Shown: positions 34,001-39,713, numbered from the stretch's first letter. The stretch is DNA of 49,166 bases from an uncultured Shewanella sp. (GCF_947495455.1 NZ_CANLZC010000033.1:1-49166); one strand, 5' to 3'. Numbers and translations are program-made. Notes: generated by a model from the letters alone, not told the origin.

Positions 34001-37000
34001 ATTGGTGCCGCCAAAGCCGAAAGAACTCACCCCCGCCATTCGTTGGCGGGAGGGCTCATTATTAGCCACCTGCCAATCAATCAACCCTGTTGGTAACTCT
34101 ATATCTATGCTATCCCAATCAATATAGGGATTGGGATTATCGATATAGCGATGTGGTGGGATCTGCTTATGTTGCAAACACAGAGCGGTTTTTATCAGAC
34201 CTGCAATACCAGCAGCAGCTTCTAGGTGGCCAACATTGCTTTTGGAGGCACCTAGGATCAATCTCGGCGTAACTTTATTATGCTCGAAGTCTTGTGGTTT
34301 GCCTAAGGGGCGATAGATTTGACTCAAAGCCGTTACTTCAATGGGATCACCTAAAGATGTCCCCGTACCGTGGGTTTCTACGTAGCTAATATCAGATGCA
34401 TGACATTGCGCATTCGCTAAGGCCGCTGTAATAACCTGTTGTTGAGCTAAACCATTCGGTGCAGTTAATCCATTACTCGGCCCATCCTGATTCACCGCAC
34501 TGCCCTCTATTACCGCAATAATCCTGTCACCCTCAGCTTGGGCTTTCGATAAAGGTTTAAGGAACACCACACCACAGCCTTCGCTACGCACATAGCCATC
34601 AGCCGCCGCATCGAAGGTTTTACAACGGCCATCACTGGATAACATCTGAGCCTGGGCTATCGATATGGTCCAATCAGGCGCTAATATGACATTCACACCA
34701 CCAACAAGCGCCTGCTCACTGGCACCTGTTCGTAAATCTTGTATTGCATAATGCAGAGCTGTTAATGAGGATGAACAGGCGGTACTCACTGCTATGCTGG
34801 GGCCATGTAAACCATAAAAATAGGACAGCCTATTGGCACTCAAACTATGTTCTGTTCCTGTCGCGGTATAAGCATCACTCGTATCATGATAATCAGCATA
34901 TAATTGTCCATAATCATTGGTGCTAATACCAATATACACACCCGTTTGGCTACCGGATAATTGTTCGAGGCTATAACCTGTATTTTCTAATGCTGTGTAA
35001 CTGGTTTCTAATAACAAACGCTGCTGGGGATCGAGACGCTTCGCCTCTCGCGGAGAAATAGAAAAAAACGCCGCATCAAATAAATCCACATCCTCTATAA
35101 ATCCGCCCCAGCGACTATTGGTTTTTCCAAGGGCTAGTTGTTCATCATAATATTGTTCAACAGACCAGCGCGTTTCAGGCACTGGGCTTATGGCATCTTC
35201 GCCATTCAATAGTAATGTCCAAAAAGCATCAATATTGTCGGCCTTAGGAAAACGACAGGCCATGCCAATCACTGCTATGGGCTCGCGGGTCAATTGCTCA
35301 GATTTTCCCTTGCTCACAACAGGAAAAAAAGTTTTTATTAAACGTTCAGAGAAGTATGCAGTATGACTGACAAGTTCAAAAGAGAGATAAGATCCCACAA
35401 AGTATGTATTATGTTTTCCCTGTAAATCATTCAGCTCTGTTAATACACCCGTTTTAATTTTCTCGGAATTTAGCACCGGAAAATAGTTATTCCAATACTT
35501 TTGACAATGGATTACGATATCGGTAGCACCAATTGCTTGTAAATCAGCAATGAGTAACTCAGACAATTCTCGTTCGCTGAATTGAGGTTCGCCACCCATG
35601 ATAGAATTGAATTGATAAGCAAGATAATATGGTTTGTCTGTGAATGCCTGCACATATTGGACCATATGACCCACATATTGTTTCTTATGATGTTGACTGA
35701 ATACGGCTATATCATCACTGAGATTATGACACTCAAAAACAGTCGAGATATAATGATAAGATTGAAAAGTAGAAAAAAGTTGTTGTGTAGGCTCATTACA
35801 ATCAAGGATTTTTTGACAAGCTTCTATTGGGCAAGCCATAATCAACTTGTCATAACATTCACTTTGTTGATTAGCAGCATGCAGATAAACATTAAATGCC
35901 GTTCTTGTTATTCTATCAATAGCCCTGCCTAAACGTATTTTCACTCCGTAATCTTGTATTAACTTTGAGGCTAATTGAGTCCATAACTCTTGATTGCCCT
36001 TTGCTACTTTTATCGCTCTAAGGTGATATAACGACTTAAATGCTAACAAAAAATAATAAAGGGGGACTTCTTCATCTAGGTGGCCATAGCCGCAGCCATT
36101 CCAAAGATAAGCAATACTGTCTGGTAAGGGCAATAAATCATGACGTGACAACCAACTCAATAAAGGCTCGAATAAATCAGGATGACTCGTCAAATAACTA
36201 CTGTTTATTTCCTCATCTTGAGCTATGCCTACACAGCGAAAAACGGTAGACAGATAATCCATTGAAACAGTTGAACCTAGTGGATCCAATAAATATCCGC
36301 TCGATAATGCTGTTTTTAATCCTAACTGACTAATTAATTCTTTGATATTATAATCACTAAAAATAACAAGCTGGCCTAACTCACAGATTTCATTATTAAT
36401 GGTTACTGACTGAACTTTGCCGCCAACTTGTTGCTCTTTTTCATAAATAACAATATTTCGATATCCACGTTGCGCTAAGGTATACGCAGACATTAACCCC
36501 GCAACACCCGCACCAACGATGACTATTCGAGTATCATGATTAACATTATGAGCGGATATTTTGCATTGACTTTCTTGCGTATTTTTATCAACATCAGTTT
36601 TATTTAATCGCATTTCAGCTAAATGCGATGATAAAGTGGAAATAGAGGGATAGTCATAAAATAATATTGGGGAAATAGAAATATCTAACAGTTTTTCCAA
36701 ATCATTGGCCAACTCAATCAAGATCACTGAGGTTAGGCCATAGCTGGCAAACGACGCGTTAAGGTCAACCTCTGAGCTGTGACAATTAAGTTTATTTTTT
36801 AATCTAGATTGTAACCAAATTTGAATATCATTTTCTGTTGCCATAGTGGTAATTGGCACTTGCTCATTTAACCGAGGCGTTTTGTTCGCTTTCTCATCAT
36901 ACGTGTTCTCGCTATTTAATGAACCTTGTTCAATTTCATTCATGCTAACATCGAGGTGCTTGTTATCATCAAAATTCGGGCTCTGCCAAATAAACAAGCA

Positions 37001-38719
37001 TTTTCTTTGTAATTCACCCTCATTAAATAATCGTTTGCAGGCTTGACGCTGCACTTTACCACTGGTTGTTTTAGGTAACTGTTTTTTTGACAATATAACA
37101 ATCACCGACAAAGGCGCAGAATGCTGTTCCCACACTGCAGCCAGTAAAGCATCAAGCAATGACTGACGGTAATGCTGCAACATCTTGACGTCATTGACCT
37201 CCAGTGCTATACCCACAGCTTCATTCCCCTCGGGAGCATCATATGAAAAAGCAATGACGCAACCAGGCCGAATATTAACATGGCTTTTCTCTACAACAAG
37301 CTCTAAGTCTTGTGGGTAAATATTTTCACCATTGATGATAATGACATCTTTTAATCGCCCGGTAATAAATAGCTCACCATGATGAATAAATCCCAGATCC
37401 CCTGTACGTAAATATAATCGGTCATTATTATTTTTTTCACCTTGTATTTTTGCCTGAAAAATTTGAGTGGATAATTCAGGCCTCCCCCAATAACCTAATG
37501 CTTTACTGGCTGAATCAACCCAAATCTCGCCAACTTCCTGGGATTGACACCTTCTTTGGCTATCAGGATCAACAATGGCGATATCAATACTCTCATGGTT
37601 CTTGCCGCAGGAAATCAAAGGCTTTGCCAATGGAGCATCCATTTCAATAAGCTCTACTCGGTTTTTTAACAGCTTCTGCTTGTCAATACTGATACGCTGG
37701 GATCCATTCATCGTCACTCCAACAGTATGTTCGGCTAAACCATAAGCAGGGCTGAACGCATCAGTACCTAATCCTGCTGACTCAAAAGCCTTCATAAATG
37801 CATCGCATGTAACAGCTTGAATAGGCTCTGCGGCGCTCATATACACTTGTAAATGGGATAGATCCCATTGTTGGCGCTGAGCTGGGGATGTTTTACGTGC
37901 CACTAAGCCATAGGCAAAATTAGGAGCGGCAGTATGAGTGGCTTTGACTCTGTGCATGACCTCCATCCATAAGGCTGGTTTTTTGATAAAATCCATTGGC
38001 GAAATCATCCATAATTGACCATTGCCATAGATGATATTGAGAATACCACTGATTAAGCCAAAATCATGGAAATGTGGGATCCACATCACTAAACGAGACT
38101 GTGCCGTAAATCCCAACATTTCCTGATTAAGCTGGACTTGATGTAATAGATTTTTCCAACTAATACAAACACCTTTAGGGGCAGACGTTGATCCTGACGT
38201 ATATTGCAATAAGGCAATGTCACCGGCGTCGGCAACCATAGGATCAAAATGACCGTTCGTAGATTTATTGGGCACTAACCAAGGAATATCGGGTATTTTT
38301 TGATGTTTTAATTGCACAAAACGTTTTAATTTCCCAGCCTTTATCGCCCAATTATATTTTTTCGTCGTCAAAATAGCGCTGGGATGACAATCGGCAATGA
38401 CATTATTTACTAAAGTTAAATCCATATGCATAGGATCAGGGGGAGCAATAGGCACAGCAATAATCCCCGCGTATAAACATCCTAACAAGGTTTCAACGAA
38501 TTCCAATGAAGGGGGATACACAAGTAAGACACGTTCGCCAGCTTGTATCTTATGATGAAGCGTTAAGTCATGGGCTATCCCTTTAGCATGACGATCTAAT
38601 TCACCCCAGTTTAAACTCGCAGCATCTTTACCATCATCAGTCACTAAATAGAATATTTCAGCCGATTCATCGACTCCAGACAAAATCCGTTGCAAAAACA
38701 ATTTTTTTTTCAGTAGCAT
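16034..38719 (-). CDS. Giant hybrid FAAL-PKS-NRPS megasynthase (7,561 aa)
   Basis: This protein starts the lipopeptide. Loading part: fatty acyl-AMP ligase about 1-575 (YTSGSTSAPKG about 170-180), ACP (Ser664 in GLTSV), FAD oxidoreductase about 727-1140. PKS module 1: KS (Cys1315, ETHGTGT), malonyl-type AT (Ser1782 in GHSVGE, HAFH), KR (Tyr2502), ACP (Ser2662). PKS module 2: KS (Cys2895), malonyl-type AT (Ser3350), DH (His3649, Asp3815), KR (Tyr4309), ACP (Ser4470). NRPS modules: C (His4668 in HHIISDG), A with code DILQLGMIWK (glycine) split by a luciferase-like monooxygenase about 5235-5590, PCP Ser5943, E (His6142); then DCL C (His6616, in DHLSVSDG), A with code DLTKIGEVGK (asparagine), PCP Ser7499 and a short docking tail. 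The ATG has AAGG six bases upstream. There is no ER domain, so the second extension should give an enoyl unit if the DH works. All active-site codons fall in one uninterrupted frame. Confidence 0.94.
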   Translation of the reverse strand: MLLKKKLFLQRILSGVDESAEIFYLVTDDGKDAASLNWGELDRHAKGIAHDLTLHHKIQAGERVLLVYPPSLEFVETLLGCLYAGIIAVPIAPPDPMHMDLTLVNNVIADCHPSAILTTKKYNWAIKAGKLKRFVQLKHQKIPDIPWLVPNKSTNGHFDPMVADAGDIALLQYTSGSTSAPKGVCISWKNLLHQVQLNQEMLGFTAQSRLVMWIPHFHDFGLISGILNIIYGNGQLWMISPMDFIKKPALWMEVMHRVKATHTAAPNFAYGLVARKTSPAQRQQWDLSHLQVYMSAAEPIQAVTCDAFMKAFESAGLGTDAFSPAYGLAEHTVGVTMNGSQRISIDKQKLLKNRVELIEMDAPLAKPLISCGKNHESIDIAIVDPDSQRRCQSQEVGEIWVDSASKALGYWGRPELSTQIFQAKIQGEKNNNDRLYLRTGDLGFIHHGELFITGRLKDVIIINGENIYPQDLELVVEKSHVNIRPGCVIAFSYDAPEGNEAVGIALEVNDVKMLQHYRQSLLDALLAAVWEQHSAPLSVIVILSKKQLPKTTSGKVQRQACKRLFNEGELQRKCLFIWQSPNFDDNKHLDVSMNEIEQGSLNSENTYDEKANKTPRLNEQVPITTMATENDIQIWLQSRLKNKLNCHSSEVDLNASFASYGLTSVILIELANDLEKLLDISISPILFYDYPSISTLSSHLAEMRLNKTDVDKNTQESQCKISAHNVNHDTRIVIVGAGVAGLMSAYTLAQRGYRNIVIYEKEQQVGGKVQSVTINNEICELGQLVIFSDYNIKELISQLGLKTALSSGYLLDPLGSTVSMDYLSTVFRCVGIAQDEEINSSYLTSHPDLFEPLLSWLSRHDLLPLPDSIAYLWNGCGYGHLDEEVPLYYFLLAFKSLYHLRAIKVAKGNQELWTQLASKLIQDYGVKIRLGRAIDRITRTAFNVYLHAANQQSECYDKLIMACPIEACQKILDCNEPTQQLFSTFQSYHYISTVFECHNLSDDIAVFSQHHKKQYVGHMVQYVQAFTDKPYYLAYQFNSIMGGEPQFSERELSELLIADLQAIGATDIVIHCQKYWNNYFPVLNSEKIKTGVLTELNDLQGKHNTYFVGSYLSFELVSHTAYFSERLIKTFFPVVSKGKSEQLTREPIAVIGMACRFPKADNIDAFWTLLLNGEDAISPVPETRWSVEQYYDEQLALGKTNSRWGGFIEDVDLFDAAFFSISPREAKRLDPQQRLLLETSYTALENTGYSLEQLSGSQTGVYIGISTNDYGQLYADYHDTSDAYTATGTEHSLSANRLSYFYGLHGPSIAVSTACSSSLTALHYAIQDLRTGASEQALVGGVNVILAPDWTISIAQAQMLSSDGRCKTFDAAADGYVRSEGCGVVFLKPLSKAQAEGDRIIAVIEGSAVNQDGPSNGLTAPNGLAQQQVITAALANAQCHASDISYVETHGTGTSLGDPIEVTALSQIYRPLGKPQDFEHNKVTPRLILGASKSNVGHLEAAAGIAGLIKTALCLQHKQIPPHRYIDNPNPYIDWDSIDIELPTGLIDWQVANNEPSRQRMAGVSSFGFGGTNVHAILREAPQKVEKERSALTVDARALQCILLSGHSAAALNAQVVQLVEHLEKNPEQSLRDIAYSLATTRSHFKQRLVLLANDKTALVEALNKRQKGKVTAAMTEFDPDNPVVGKTAFMFTGQGAQLAGMGEGLYGVEPIFTQTLDQCAQLLKEHLPVPLLKVLFSDAGSEAALLAQTQYTQPALFALGYALAQQWQAWGVKPDVLLGHSVGEITAACVAGVFSLEDAVCLIAARGRLMQALPAGGGMVSMQASVARLTPYINDYAKTVAIAAINGPEQTVISGVANDLKRICAELEKEGIKYIQLAVSHAFHSPLMDAMLADFSQVAETITYQVPTQTLISSVTGLVAEETVASADYWVAHVRATVQFQAGIENVMAAGVNTLIEMGPQPVLLGMAQQCLTADVDVLSLPSLRKHQTDMSVMLSSLAEYHVQGGAVNWAGFYQGREGVRVPLPTYPFQRQRYWLDKEATKSCAGESEETEHSLWTLLQQGDDEGIAELLRSDEGQGLSELAQQTLPEVVAKLSAFQDSQQQQQKLASFCYQLEWESLTNIEDLTVPVYEAHYLLLLDNSEVSASIKQTMMAEKANVQCLYLDEWLAVIDDATQQQQVLQDLLSKRVSNHWQGVVCTWGLHLSSYDSNGILTEVAIEAQQPLWLIVSFLQQLLYLLRDQGLQKTPCWLLSQGAVAVNEKESVINPEQGSLWGLGKTLALEHPTLWGGLIDLPLAFGTEDAAALCSLLSQPLKLENQAVEDLLALRSQRVFGQRLVSSQWPKQETRLPIRDTVLITGGLGALGLQVARWVAQQGASQVVLVSRRDPHTEAVMTALAPLREMDCQVRLVQADVCDEAVMTEVIATYNSDAEPLRLVVHAAGLAETKATNISLYQADEFSTILAPKIRGTQVLEKVLKECELDSFMVFSSMFSVLGSDGRAAYSAANAYLDAWGQSDHAYSVQVINWGPWRGGGMANAQIQQQLQARGIHSLPLPLCLNVLERILTPDTGMPPIIVTDMDWPLFRSVYDSQGVRTLLAGLPVANTLGTSTAEQSPLFEQLQKMTLIARQEKLTHWLQSRVAEVLGGTTKVDTQCGLFELGMDSLMAVTLSKTLQRDLGVSIMPSTVVSAVHIEALSEQLLIQMDLGDDNVQLAPSAPESDTDVNEPIAIVGVGCHLPGDVHDLESLWKLLDLEEDCVSAVPAERWNWENYYDPSPDSEGKSYSYQGYFIDGIDLFDAHFYGMSPSEATKVDPQHRLLLEASWQALEQAGVVPAQLSCSQTGIYVGIGPSEYEDLHSGNLNQLDAYDVTGTHSSFSAGRLSYLLGLQGPSLAVDTACSSSLVALHLAVQALRLGECDLALAGGVQALLSPLSYVALSRIRAISADGRCKGFSEQADGYGRGEGCAMVALRRLSDAKARGETVYGLIRGSAVNHDGRSSGLTVPNGEAQQKVIYQALANAQLAPAEIDYVEAHGTGTALGDPIEIDALQQVYGQARSDLQPLYVGSIKSNIGHLESAAGIAGLLKVLTAFQHQAIPRHLHADSLNQSVEWEKLAINISTEATAWKRTAQRPRRAGLSGFGLSGTNAHVILEEAPVNTTGEQVNSIATRGLELLPLSAKTTAALNSQIKQLAEHLSTNPEQSLRDITYSLATTRSHFKERLVLLVNDKTALAEALKKRLQGKVTATVTECDFDKPVVGKIAFMFTGQGAQLAGMGKGLYGLEPIFTQALDQCAQLLKEHLNVPLLKVLFSDADSDVALLAQTQYTQPALFALGFALAQQWQAWGVKPNALLGHSVGEITAACVAGVFSLEDAVCLIAARGRLMQALPTGGGMVSVQADVARLRPYINDYAKTVAIAAINGPEQTVISGVASDLKRICAALTKAGVKYTQLTVSHAFHSPLMEAMLVDFRQVAKTITYQAPTKTLISNVTGLAADETVASADYWVAHVREAVQFQTGVETVMAAGVNTLIEMGPQPVLLGMAQQCLKADKEVLSFPSLRKHQDDMNVMLSSLAAYHVQGGAVNWAGFYQGREGVRVPLPTYPFQRQRYWLDKDNVKKIKPLAIPFLGECHKLATGETAYIQTANWAQYPWLVDHRVYNRAVLPNTSFISMVFQSNNESEYVVMSDVLFQEPLFLPHADTSREIQLFFSASECQTRHYQILSREADSDHDWVLHAKGVIEPLAQVFSFKKINIKTFKQNLQVQEATSLEAFWARSNIEYGPKLQAIMAIWSGDGGTLGEIGIPEVLLPDLSGEKMHPVLLDAATRLVANMIEEQRAENTESVFWAPWKVDKVTLQQVTTEHCYALITKPGRFDLDAQTYRYDIEIYDASGCQIGEVLGFTLKKASQTAMLSRLQKEADSLLYEEKWQRMEMNASLMQEKVAVAQCDLCWLIVSDSDSRSQHLSNLIDEKLNRDSIVVTAGEQFKTNCKHNFTLDITDRDQWNELFNVLNKEALSGVIWNVHDSCLSEDILTQAKYYCGSLLAFCQSIEYHHLPSLSQGITLLTHRAMAIKMGDSVNPMQRMLWGQARAFNAELLNLPFQMIDYDGQSASLAEISEAVCNHKLVQGTESAFYDGHWWDLRISPVKRHNNTKVASASTAVDTLIIKPHGTYLITGGLGGLGLEAASWLASQGAEHIVLCGRSVPDDSINVTLTQLRETGVIIDVFQTDIADKIQVKQLISSIEANSNLPLKGIIHAAGVVETMSIDALTWRQFEAILKPKVLGTYYLHEASLHLTLDFFICYSSIYSLFGSVHLSSYSAANAYLDGFAQYRQSQNLPALTVQWGPWAGVGMLQQDPNNTVRLLKLGLFTPVVAGTAHKALLSLLQQGTQLAAVIDADWEKVSHVFGGRESTLFSELQVSSTPHLAQDIALLEQVKEASTEEAYSLIESYVLVQVAGLLLIDESSMSADTPLMSLGMDSLMAFELQGSIQKQFNCKVPVNLLLDNTSVASLAEYINEHYKVSSRDKSDKKEADNTIEYQKKTPVQGWYPLSSGQEALWYEYLLAPQSSVYTLSASMYIRAKIDVSMMRKTFQILLERHPALRITIQQNAESRMQYVHSHLEVDFKHIEVADWEMERIHRAITDVHQLPFDLEAGPLFRACLLSKLKNEHYLILSMHHIISDGHSMWLIIDEFPQIYTALTQGGNLLPDPDSHFIDYLRWQEDVLLRDEQSLRNFWQRELSGELPILDFPIDNSRPSLRAFEGGAHRFRLSSQLTSKLRGFAREQGVSLYMLLLASYQVLLARYTGQKDILINTPMAGRTEPKFKRVVGYMVSSVVIRAHLSDNITFVELLKQVRDKTIAVLSHQHFPFTLILDSLNLQRDLSRPTLAQAAFSLQQDPYRNTRTTVINQKTGFKQIQSSDLCITPLSLSLGEGMFELELELFELIDCFEGFLKYDKHLFKASSIQSVAESFEFLLDNIIKEPEALIRDISLISEWEKHQQLVVFNNTEAPYPKDKTLQQLFEEQVERTPNNIALVFEGEELTYLELNQKANQLAYRIRKHYENRYHDPLKPDTLIALYLDRSLEMVISMLAVLKAGGAYVPLALEYPKARTVFMLQDTNAPFVITQRHYQALLNDWLNDAELSSHVIELDDISLCSQSSHNPAYINQTTDLAYVIYTSGTTGQPKGVMNTHGNLLNLLQSMQAKVDFTQGTWLAATSVSFDISILELLCPLTQGCRVVIAPDENQMSQVQHRHNDKTMAFSLFYFASDEGNSEQDKYRLLLEGAKFADLHDFKAVWTPERHFGEFGGLYPNPAVTASALAAITDNIDIRAGSCVLPLHHPVRVAEDWSVIDNISGGRVGIAFATGWQPDDFILAPEKFKDRSMILIEDVNIVQSLWRGEGGEFVDPNGKLIPIQIKPKPLQDELPSWLTIAGNPNAFRVAGQQGLKVLTHLLGQTVEELAEKIAIYHTAWAEAGHAGEGHVSLMLHTFIADDKTFVLKEVEQPFKAYLRQSIALLVKPAAAMGFDIHELSDEAMEQVLDAAFKRYYQSSALFGSAEDCLPLIDSLKGIGVNEVACLIDFGVDHDTVLSNLPFLDDLRYRSQPENAQPILQRRAIGELLTTYGVTHFQCTPSRLTLLLEDETAHDGIAQLTHLLVGGENFSALLLERYQAFSQHSSHSIRLINMYGPTETTIWSTAFELTHAQHVSIGRPIGNTQVYVLDEQLKLVPIGTSGQLFIGGAGVARGYFNREALTQAHFIINPFATQEDIEKGYTRLYKTGDLVRWLPNGNLEYLGRLDRQVKIRGFRIELGEIESALCQLEGIKQAVVIDKESDKGSENDKAKYLAAYYVPVQGTDNRDTALDDAMLRAALSQSLPDHMVPMSFTQIDRIPLTLNGKLDRQALPEPDLIDKYAYVAPRNELESQLCEIWQQVLFPEKQGLERVGIHDNFFRIGGDSIVSIQLVSRLRRAGYQLQVKDIFNWPTIALLSVQLAAESEASVIEHSVIESEQGVLTGAFDLLPIQQWFFHQALLVPHHYNQAFSFVLPADIDKNSINQALEMLSQQHDMLRVCFNKVSLKEKGCMRDGQNGYRQCYTEQSTMLPLLCVDTALLSAQQLQAKLTACQASLSIDENLLWQVVHLTGYEDGRARLCFMLHHLLIDAVSWRIIVNDMHQLLTGQALLNKTSSYRQWVDAVKEYAHRHQGQREYWQKQLDSIMPFYQSTLLQSSFLPQSAHQSSSTPFGSASSSGHHNNSYKVAWSATLTEQLLRDAPAGFYTDINALLLSALAMGIHVLCDEKYIGITLEGHGRENIDESIDKSLDTTSTVGWFTTVFPVVLPVADTLAGTIIAVKESLKGIPNKGIGFGALGFDHDALPPICFNYLGQFDNHTTRPQALWQLVHEETGESISALNQSPYVLNLNGGIIDGQLQFSVGSRLTEKETQVFVEAFEQGLKDVVACALSEAKKGGVHTPSDYPVSDLSMERLTHLQSRYDIEAIFNANSLQQGFIYHVLSQAQDDAYRVQLLLDYHDGLDLESYQQAWQLASMRYPALRMAFDWNGEPLQIITQGASINASHFTVMDLSHLSEAERDEEIIAIQQQDRQQEFDLTQPGLLRFTLFKHHDNHYTVMKTDHLSVSDGWSGPVLWQYVHETYQSLVSGETPHVEAEQAYIEAQTWLAKQSSTTQTYWQTQRQHWLCSNDINSLLSSKVDLTQRKAITSPATQKLCVAGEKLIQLKAMCCEQAVTLNVAVQFAWHKLLQVYTGDEQTLVGTTVSGRDIPVDGVEASVGLYINTLPLTVNWSDNSTCAEILQSIQQSMVGLSSHSGVSLASLQTQSERLFHSLLVFENYLTPVNDNDFLPITIRDSIEKTDYPLTLMAYEGAAGLEIVLSYDGDNVDDVQVARLLNQFNLILRQVSQKPERPQQALSLLSDEERHTLLREWNSTDVPYSREKTLQQLFEEQVEQTPNNIALVFEDEELTYLELNQKANQLAYHLRSQYQKQYGSSLKADTLIALYLDHSLEMVISILAVLKAGGAYVPIEPECPKARIVFMLKDINAPFVIIQSHYHDQLSGWVSDEWLNEDILACNLIRADDERLASQATDNLTFMSQATDLAYVIYTSGTTGQPKGVMIEHRAIVNYFYALVDKLPHGLERVDFSTNYSFDLSVTTMLCPLFTGGAVCVYSEDTFNVEAYQQHLIRHQINSVKLTPSLAALLLDGSDYKIKQVILGGEKLTPYHISQLQEYAECIINEFGPTEATVGALFAEQDKDNEIGKAYANVSFYVLNNRLNLAPIGISGELYIGGAGLARGYLNQPELTAERFIDNPFAIDEDIKKGDTRLYKTGDVVRYLPDGNLEYLGRNDNQVKIRGFRIELGEIESTLCQLEGIKQAVVIDKESDKESAKESENDKGKYLAAYYVPVQGADNIKIALDDDTLRAQLLKVLPDYMVPLSFTPIDAVPLTLNGKLDREALPETEFIKTNEYVAPRNELESQLCNIWQQVLGLERVGIHDNFFRIGGDSVSAIRLSAQARLLANIDIPLASLLIHPTIAQLAIELNTINHEKVIIHSQLAQSQQPENIIEI
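18906..21425 (-). repeat. 2,520-bp direct repeat, copy 2 (Gly module)
   Basis: The second copy of the block at 10696-13215 spans residues about 5766-6605 of the giant synthase. It gives the glycine module the same A-domain tail, PCP, E domain and start of the following C domain as the serine module. Zero visible differences, third codon positions included, point to very recent recombination or gene conversion, or to a collapsed or misassembled repeat. Sequence just outside the block is still related but clearly diverged. Confidence 0.93.
21950..23017 (-). other. Luciferase-like flavin monooxygenase domain inserted in the glycine A domain
   Basis: Residues about 5235-5590 interrupt the A domain after the A4 region (FDISILELLCPL) and before the A5-side sequence (VTHFQCTPS). 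The insert has hallmarks of bacterial luciferase-like (F420/FMN, TIM-barrel) monooxygenases: an opening MAFSLFYFAS strand, WTPERHF, and ISGGRVGIAFATGW. It belongs to the natural-product luciferase-like domain type seen inside A domains such as those of myxothiazol MtaG and melithiazol MelG, where it acts on glycine. The frame is continuous through both junctions. Inferred role: oxidation of the PCP-bound glycine, probably at the alpha carbon. Confidence 0.88.
27890..29140 (-). repeat. AT2 and flanking linkers, near-duplicate of AT1 region 32600-33870
   Basis: The AT of PKS module 2, with its KS-AT linker and post-AT linker, is very similar to that of module 1 at both DNA and protein level, about 85-90% by eye. 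Shared stretches include NPEQSLRDI, SLATTRSHFK, FMFTGQGAQLAGMG, GHSVGEITAA and the post-AT LPTYPFQRQRYWLDK. The two KS domains and reductive regions are much less alike. This marks the AT cassette as a separate unit of duplication or homogenisation. Both carry the malonyl-type HAFH motif. Boundaries are approximate. Confidence 0.75.
35300..36547 (-). other. Embedded FAD-dependent amine-oxidase-like domain
   Basis: Residues about 727-1140, between the loading ACP and KS1, form a complete flavoprotein-like domain. It opens with a dinucleotide-binding motif (IVIVGAGVAGL), the acidic residue of the second strand (YEKE) and VGGKV, as in the NAD_binding_8/amino-oxidase superfamily that includes amine oxidases, protoporphyrinogen oxidase and phytoene-type desaturases. 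It has no known PKS catalytic fold. Inferred role: oxidation or desaturation of the fatty acyl chain held on the preceding ACP. The sequence does not tell which bond is attacked, and a non-catalytic role is possible. Confidence 0.8.
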
Positions 38720-39032
38720 AAATAGCCTTACAATATAAATTTAAAATAGGGCGATTTTTATACTGCTAAGGATATATCAAGATAATAACCCCAATCACCA
38801 TTAAGATGACGATGTTTTTTATTATCTACCCTCTATTAAAAAACAAATATTAAATTAAAGAAAGCTTAGTAGAAAACCACCTAATGCAATAGCTTTTCAC
38901 CTCATTAAGCAAATAAGATGACGGTTTATTCGAAAATGAATACCTTATTTCATGTGATCCTAAACAGTACTTTCGAACATTCGGTTAAGTGAGTAAAAGG
39001 TTCATTCACCTAGCCGTAAAAACAGTAAACAC
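38720..39032. other. Leader and probable promoter region of the synthase operon
   Basis: This A+T-rich stretch of about 310 bases lies upstream of the synthase start on the minus strand and borders transposon debris. The only clear signal is the ribosome site AAGG (38726-38729 on the minus strand), six bases before the ATG. Several TATAAT-like boxes occur by chance in such sequence and I cannot single one out. No gene, riboswitch fold or operator is evident. Confidence 0.4.
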
Positions 39033-39260
39033 ATGACCCAATACAATCAAGTTTTATACGAGCTTAATAATCAAACAAATAACCCAGCAAGAGATGGCAA
39101 CCTTGCTGCCAATTAAGTATCAGAGTATGATTATCTCCACGCTGCGCATAAACGACAAAACTGTTTATTTCTGGCAGATTTTGGTTATGTAAATACCCCT
39201 TATTTTGCAAAGCTTGACGCCAATAATACTTACTATATTGTTAAAGGAAAGAGTATTTAG
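39033..39260 (+). pseudogene. Remnant of a DDE transposase (IS4-like)
   Basis: Read from ATG 39033, the frame gives a short fragment with one internal TAA (after GNLAAN, about 39114) and then LFLADFGYVNTPYFAKLDANNTYYIVKGKS in substance. That pattern of LADxGY, then YF and a leucine-rich turn, then a basic strand resembles the region around the second catalytic aspartate of IS4-type transposases. The fragment is about 75 codons against a normal 350-450. It ends right where the IS200 right-end hairpin begins, so that later element may have cut it. Confidence 0.5.
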
Positions 39261-39265
39261 ATGAC

Positions 39266-39278
39266 GCCCTAAAAGGGC
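39266..39278. repeat. IS200 end hairpin
   Basis: A perfect 5-bp stem (GCCCT / AGGGC) with an AAA loop lies just past the end of the IS200 tnpA frame. It sits where the subterminal hairpin of an IS200/IS605 right end is expected. Confidence 0.5.
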
Positions 39279-39637
39279 TTAAGTAATTGCCCAAGGCACC
39301 CTCTATATTCCAAATTCAAATTGATCCCGATGAATGTCATTTTTTTCTTGATTTCATATGTACTCTTTTATCATTTCCTTATCCAAACCAACTGTAGAAA
39401 CATAATAACCTCTTGCCCAAAAAGCCTCTTCATTGAAGTTTTTTTGCCGTCCCTTAAACTGACGAGCAATTGAAATGGCACTTTTACCTTTCATAAAACC
39501 CACGACGTTAGATACTGAAAATTTGGGTGGAATACTCAAACACATATGAACATGAGCTGGCAATAGATGCCCTTCTTCGATCACAACGCCTTTTTGACGA
39601 GCTAGTTCGTGAAAGACCTCACCCAAGTGCTTTCGAA

Positions 39638-39640
39638 TAG
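39638..39640 (+). repeat. 3-bp target-site duplication TAG, left copy
   Basis: TAG immediately precedes the IS3-family left end and recurs at 40905-40907 just after the right end. Deleting the element with one copy rejoins the tnpA reading frame, which confirms the duplication. IS3 elements typically duplicate 3-5 bp. Confidence 0.85.
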
Positions 39641-39713
39641 TGTTCTGGCCTAATCCCATCGGACACTTAATTTTGAGACAGTACCGTTAATAAATTAAGA
39701 GGTCTATATAAGT

